A DNA stretch of 64,000 nucleotides from Methanomassiliicoccaceae archaeon UBA71 (lineage in GTDB: Archaea > Thermoplasmatota > Thermoplasmata > Methanomassiliicoccales > Methanomethylophilaceae), in NCBI GenBank assembly GCA_002504405.1, contig DARO01000014.1, positions 62,001-126,000 of the forward strand, written 5' to 3'. Made by a program: the position numbers and the translations under genes. The notes under the pieces are model-generated. The model saw only the letters and a program-made list of their open reading frames with translations. It was not told where the DNA came from and ran no database searches. Positions 62,289 to 64,000 of the stretch are shown here, one piece after another; the stretch's first letter is position 1, and each line of letters opens with the position of its first letter.

Positions 62289-63692
62289 TCAATCGACGAA
62301 ACCGGTTCGCTCCAGCTCCCTCTCCAGGACGTCCCTCACGGTGCGGAGGACCTTGAGCCTGCCGTACTTCTTGTCCTCGGACTCCACCACAACCCAGGGG
62401 GCGTTGGGGGAGTTGGTCGCGGCCATCATCCTGTCGATGTACTCCTCGTACAGGTCCCACTTCTCGCGGTTGCGCCAGTCCTCGTCGGTGATCTTCCACC
62501 TCTTGACGGGGTTGGCCTCCCTCGCATTGAACCTGGCCAGCTGCTCCTCGGGAGATATCTCCATCCAGAACTTCACCACTATGCCGCCGGACTCTGTTAT
62601 CAGGCGCTCGAACGCCCTGATCTCGGCGGCGGACCTGGCATACTCATCCTCGCTGCACAGCCCCTCGATTGGCTCTACCATCATCCTCCCGTACCAGGAG
62701 CGGTCGAATATCACGATGTGGCCCTCCTTCGGCATGTTGATGGCGAACCTCCACAGGTACGAGTGGACCTTCTCCTCCCCCACCGGCGCGGCGACCGGCC
62801 TCACGTAGTACCCGCGGGGGCTCAGCGCCCGGACCAGCCTCTTGATGCTCCCGCCCTTGCCGGCGGCGTCCCAGCCCTCGAACACGAGAACCAGCGACCT
62901 CCCGGAGACCGCCAGCTTCTGCTGCAGGTCCCCGATCCTGTCCGTGAGCTCCTCCAGCTCCGACTTGTAGCTCTTGGCCTCCAGGGTGAGGTCCGCCTCC
63001 TCCCTCGGGTTGGGGAACGGGAGCCTCATCTCGATGGGCTTCGAGGGGATGGGGTGGTCGAAGCGGTGGGAGGTGCGCTCCATGAAGGTGTGCACGACCA
63101 TGGTCATCGCCAGGTAGAGGTCCTGGACGTCCACGATGTCCCAAGGGGCGTTGGGGGTGTTGGTGGCCGCGATCATGGGCATGACCAGCTTGTCCCTCCA
63201 CTTCTTGGGGTCGATGTGATCCACCGACAGGAATGAGACGCACTTGCGCTTGGACTCCATCCTCTTGGCCACGGCATCCACCGCCTCGTCCGGTATGTTC
63301 AGGAATATCTTCACCACGGTGACCCCGTTCGACGTCAGGTAAAGCTCCAGGTTCCTGGCCAGCTTGAGCATGGGTTCCACGTCGTCCCCCTCGTTGGCCC
63401 TCTTGACGAGCATGGAGTACCATGAGCGGTCGTATATCGCGATCTTGCCCTTCGCCGGCTCCCTGGCGATGTACCTGGCTATGGTCCTGGGGCCGGTGAT
63501 GCCCTCCGGCTCGAAGTGAGTATAGGAGATCCCCCTCGGCTCCATGAGGTTCATGAACTCGTTGATGACCCTGCCCATGATGCGGCCGCTGCGGCCCTCG
63601 AATATCACGAGAACCTGGCGGTTCTCGTCCACTATGCGCCTCTGGAGGAGGGTGAGTTCCGCTGCGAGTTCATCTGGGATCGTGGATGCCAT
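62289..63692 (-). CDS. Two-domain PPK2 (polyphosphate:AMP phosphotransferase type)
   Basis: 467 residues with two PPK2 domains in tandem. The C-terminal half has the full P-loop FEGWDAAGKGGS (271-282), the lid and FDRSWYGRMM; the N-terminal half reads FEGRSGRIMGR (31-41), lacking the P-loop Lys, though it keeps YDRSWY (87-92). This is the class II layout, in which the second domain is catalytic and uses polyphosphate to turn AMP into ADP. A gene for polyphosphate synthesis is not in the window. Start ATG 63692. Confidence 0.9.
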   Translation of the reverse strand: MASTIPDELAAELTLLQRRIVDENRQVLVIFEGRSGRIMGRVINEFMNLMEPRGISYTHFEPEGITGPRTIARYIAREPAKGKIAIYDRSWYSMLVKRANEGDDVEPMLKLARNLELYLTSNGVTVVKIFLNIPDEAVDAVAKRMESKRKCVSFLSVDHIDPKKWRDKLVMPMIAATNTPNAPWDIVDVQDLYLAMTMVVHTFMERTSHRFDHPIPSKPIEMRLPFPNPREEADLTLEAKSYKSELEELTDRIGDLQQKLAVSGRSLVLVFEGWDAAGKGGSIKRLVRALSPRGYYVRPVAAPVGEEKVHSYLWRFAINMPKEGHIVIFDRSWYGRMMVEPIEGLCSEDEYARSAAEIRAFERLITESGGIVVKFWMEISPEEQLARFNAREANPVKRWKITDEDWRNREKWDLYEEYIDRMMAATNSPNAPWVVVESEDKKYGRLKVLRTVRDVLERELERTGFVD

Positions 63693-63794
63693 GGTGGCGT
63701 AATCACGATGCAGCCATAACTAACTTGGCTTGCGCTCAATACAGAGCATGACTCCCGGATACACCGCGTGACAAACCTTATCCGACAATGAGCC

Positions 63795-64000
63795 ATGCGA
63801 GCACACGTGCTCGGGAAGATAGCGGACATAGCGGTGGAATCCGGCACCCTGGTCATGGGTGCCCACGGGTTCACTGTAGACAGGAAGGGCGGAAGGGAGA
63901 ATGTCGTGACCTCCACGGACATAGAGAACGAGAGGTTCCTCAAGGGGAGACTGACCTCTCTCATCCCCGGATCGTCGTTCGTCGGCGAGGAAGGCGACGA
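63795..64000 (+). CDS. Inositol-monophosphatase-family protein, N-terminal part
   Basis: The first 68 codons lie in the window; the frame is open at the end. The sequence shows the family layout: an N-terminal helix, K.G..NVVTSTDIENE (substrate-side region) and GEEGD at the cut, corresponding to the metal-binding GEE motif. Archaeal members act as inositol or fructose-1,6-bisphosphate phosphatases. ATG 63795 is chosen because another ATG at 63788 leads into a different frame without family resemblance. Confidence 0.8.
   Translation, partial: MRAHVLGKIADIAVESGTLVMGAHGFTVDRKGGRENVVTSTDIENERFLKGRLTSLIPGSSFVGEEGD

Overview
The window is a GC-rich, gene-dense stretch of an archaeal chromosome. 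Archaeal marker genes are spread through it: sn-glycerol-1-phosphate dehydrogenase, archaeosine tRNA-guanine transglycosylase, KEOPS subunits Pcc1 and Cgi121, Hel308, membrane LonB, Pth2, archaeal NadM, UPF0179, and the HMG-CoA synthase/thiolase/DUF35 mevalonate cluster. Most isolated genes or first genes of operons have a TATA box about 26 bases before the start codon, so leaderless transcripts look common. None of the called genes ends in TAG. With the desulfoferrodoxin, VorDABC, InlB-type repeat surface protein and bacterial-like transfers, this suggests a Methanomassiliicoccales-type (Thermoplasmatota), probably gut-associated, methanogen. That placement is inference: no methanogenesis gene lies in the window.

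Layout. 1-1.6 kb: end of an ABC exporter operon (ATPase tail and two paralogous permeases), converging on a small radical SAM gene. 2.0-6.0 kb: a bacterial-type anaerobic thiamine operon thiE-thiS-thiF-thiG-thiH-tenI; thiM lies further on (10.8-11.6 kb) coupled to a beta-carbonic anhydrase gene. 6.1-13.5 kb: envelope proteins, namely a membrane-anchored regulator with two winged-helix domains, a zinc-ribbon membrane protein and a large InlB-repeat protein, the last two with transglutaminase-like ends. 13.6-16.0 kb: a small conserved protein and tgtA.

16.1-24.6 kb is the most unusual locus: a membrane SpoIIE/RsbU-type phosphatase, a STAS protein, an RsbW-like ATPase fused to an acetyltransferase-like region, LuxE, a LuxC-AMP-ligase fusion, and a MATE exporter with an RsbW-like ATPase at its C-terminus. 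It looks like bacterial partner-switching machinery wired to fatty-acid activation/reduction and export, in an organism without sigma factors.

24.7-36.1 kb: a hydrolase, two HTH-cupin regulators, three acyl-CoA synthetases (two of them recent duplicates), and a MinD-like ATPase followed by vorDBAC. Together they could activate short or branched fatty acids and carboxylate them to 2-oxo acids. An AT-rich, gene-poor island (27.8-28.7 kb) interrupts this block. 36.1-40.8 kb: leuA-leuC-leuD-leuB-pcc1 on the minus strand, leuB apparently starting at CTG. 40.9-50.4 kb: MgtA, a coiled-coil protein, desulfoferrodoxin, an unknown protein, an iron-sulfur flavoprotein-like enzyme, egsA, UPF0179, purC, and an E1-like/cinA/nadM operon. 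50.5-58.8 kb: lonB, a pseudo-transglutaminase membrane protein, hel308, thrC-thrB and cgi121. 58.9-64 kb: DUF35-thiolase-HMGS-regulator, a two-domain PPK2, and the start of an inositol-monophosphatase-family gene.

No tRNA, rRNA, CRISPR array or intact insertion sequence was seen.
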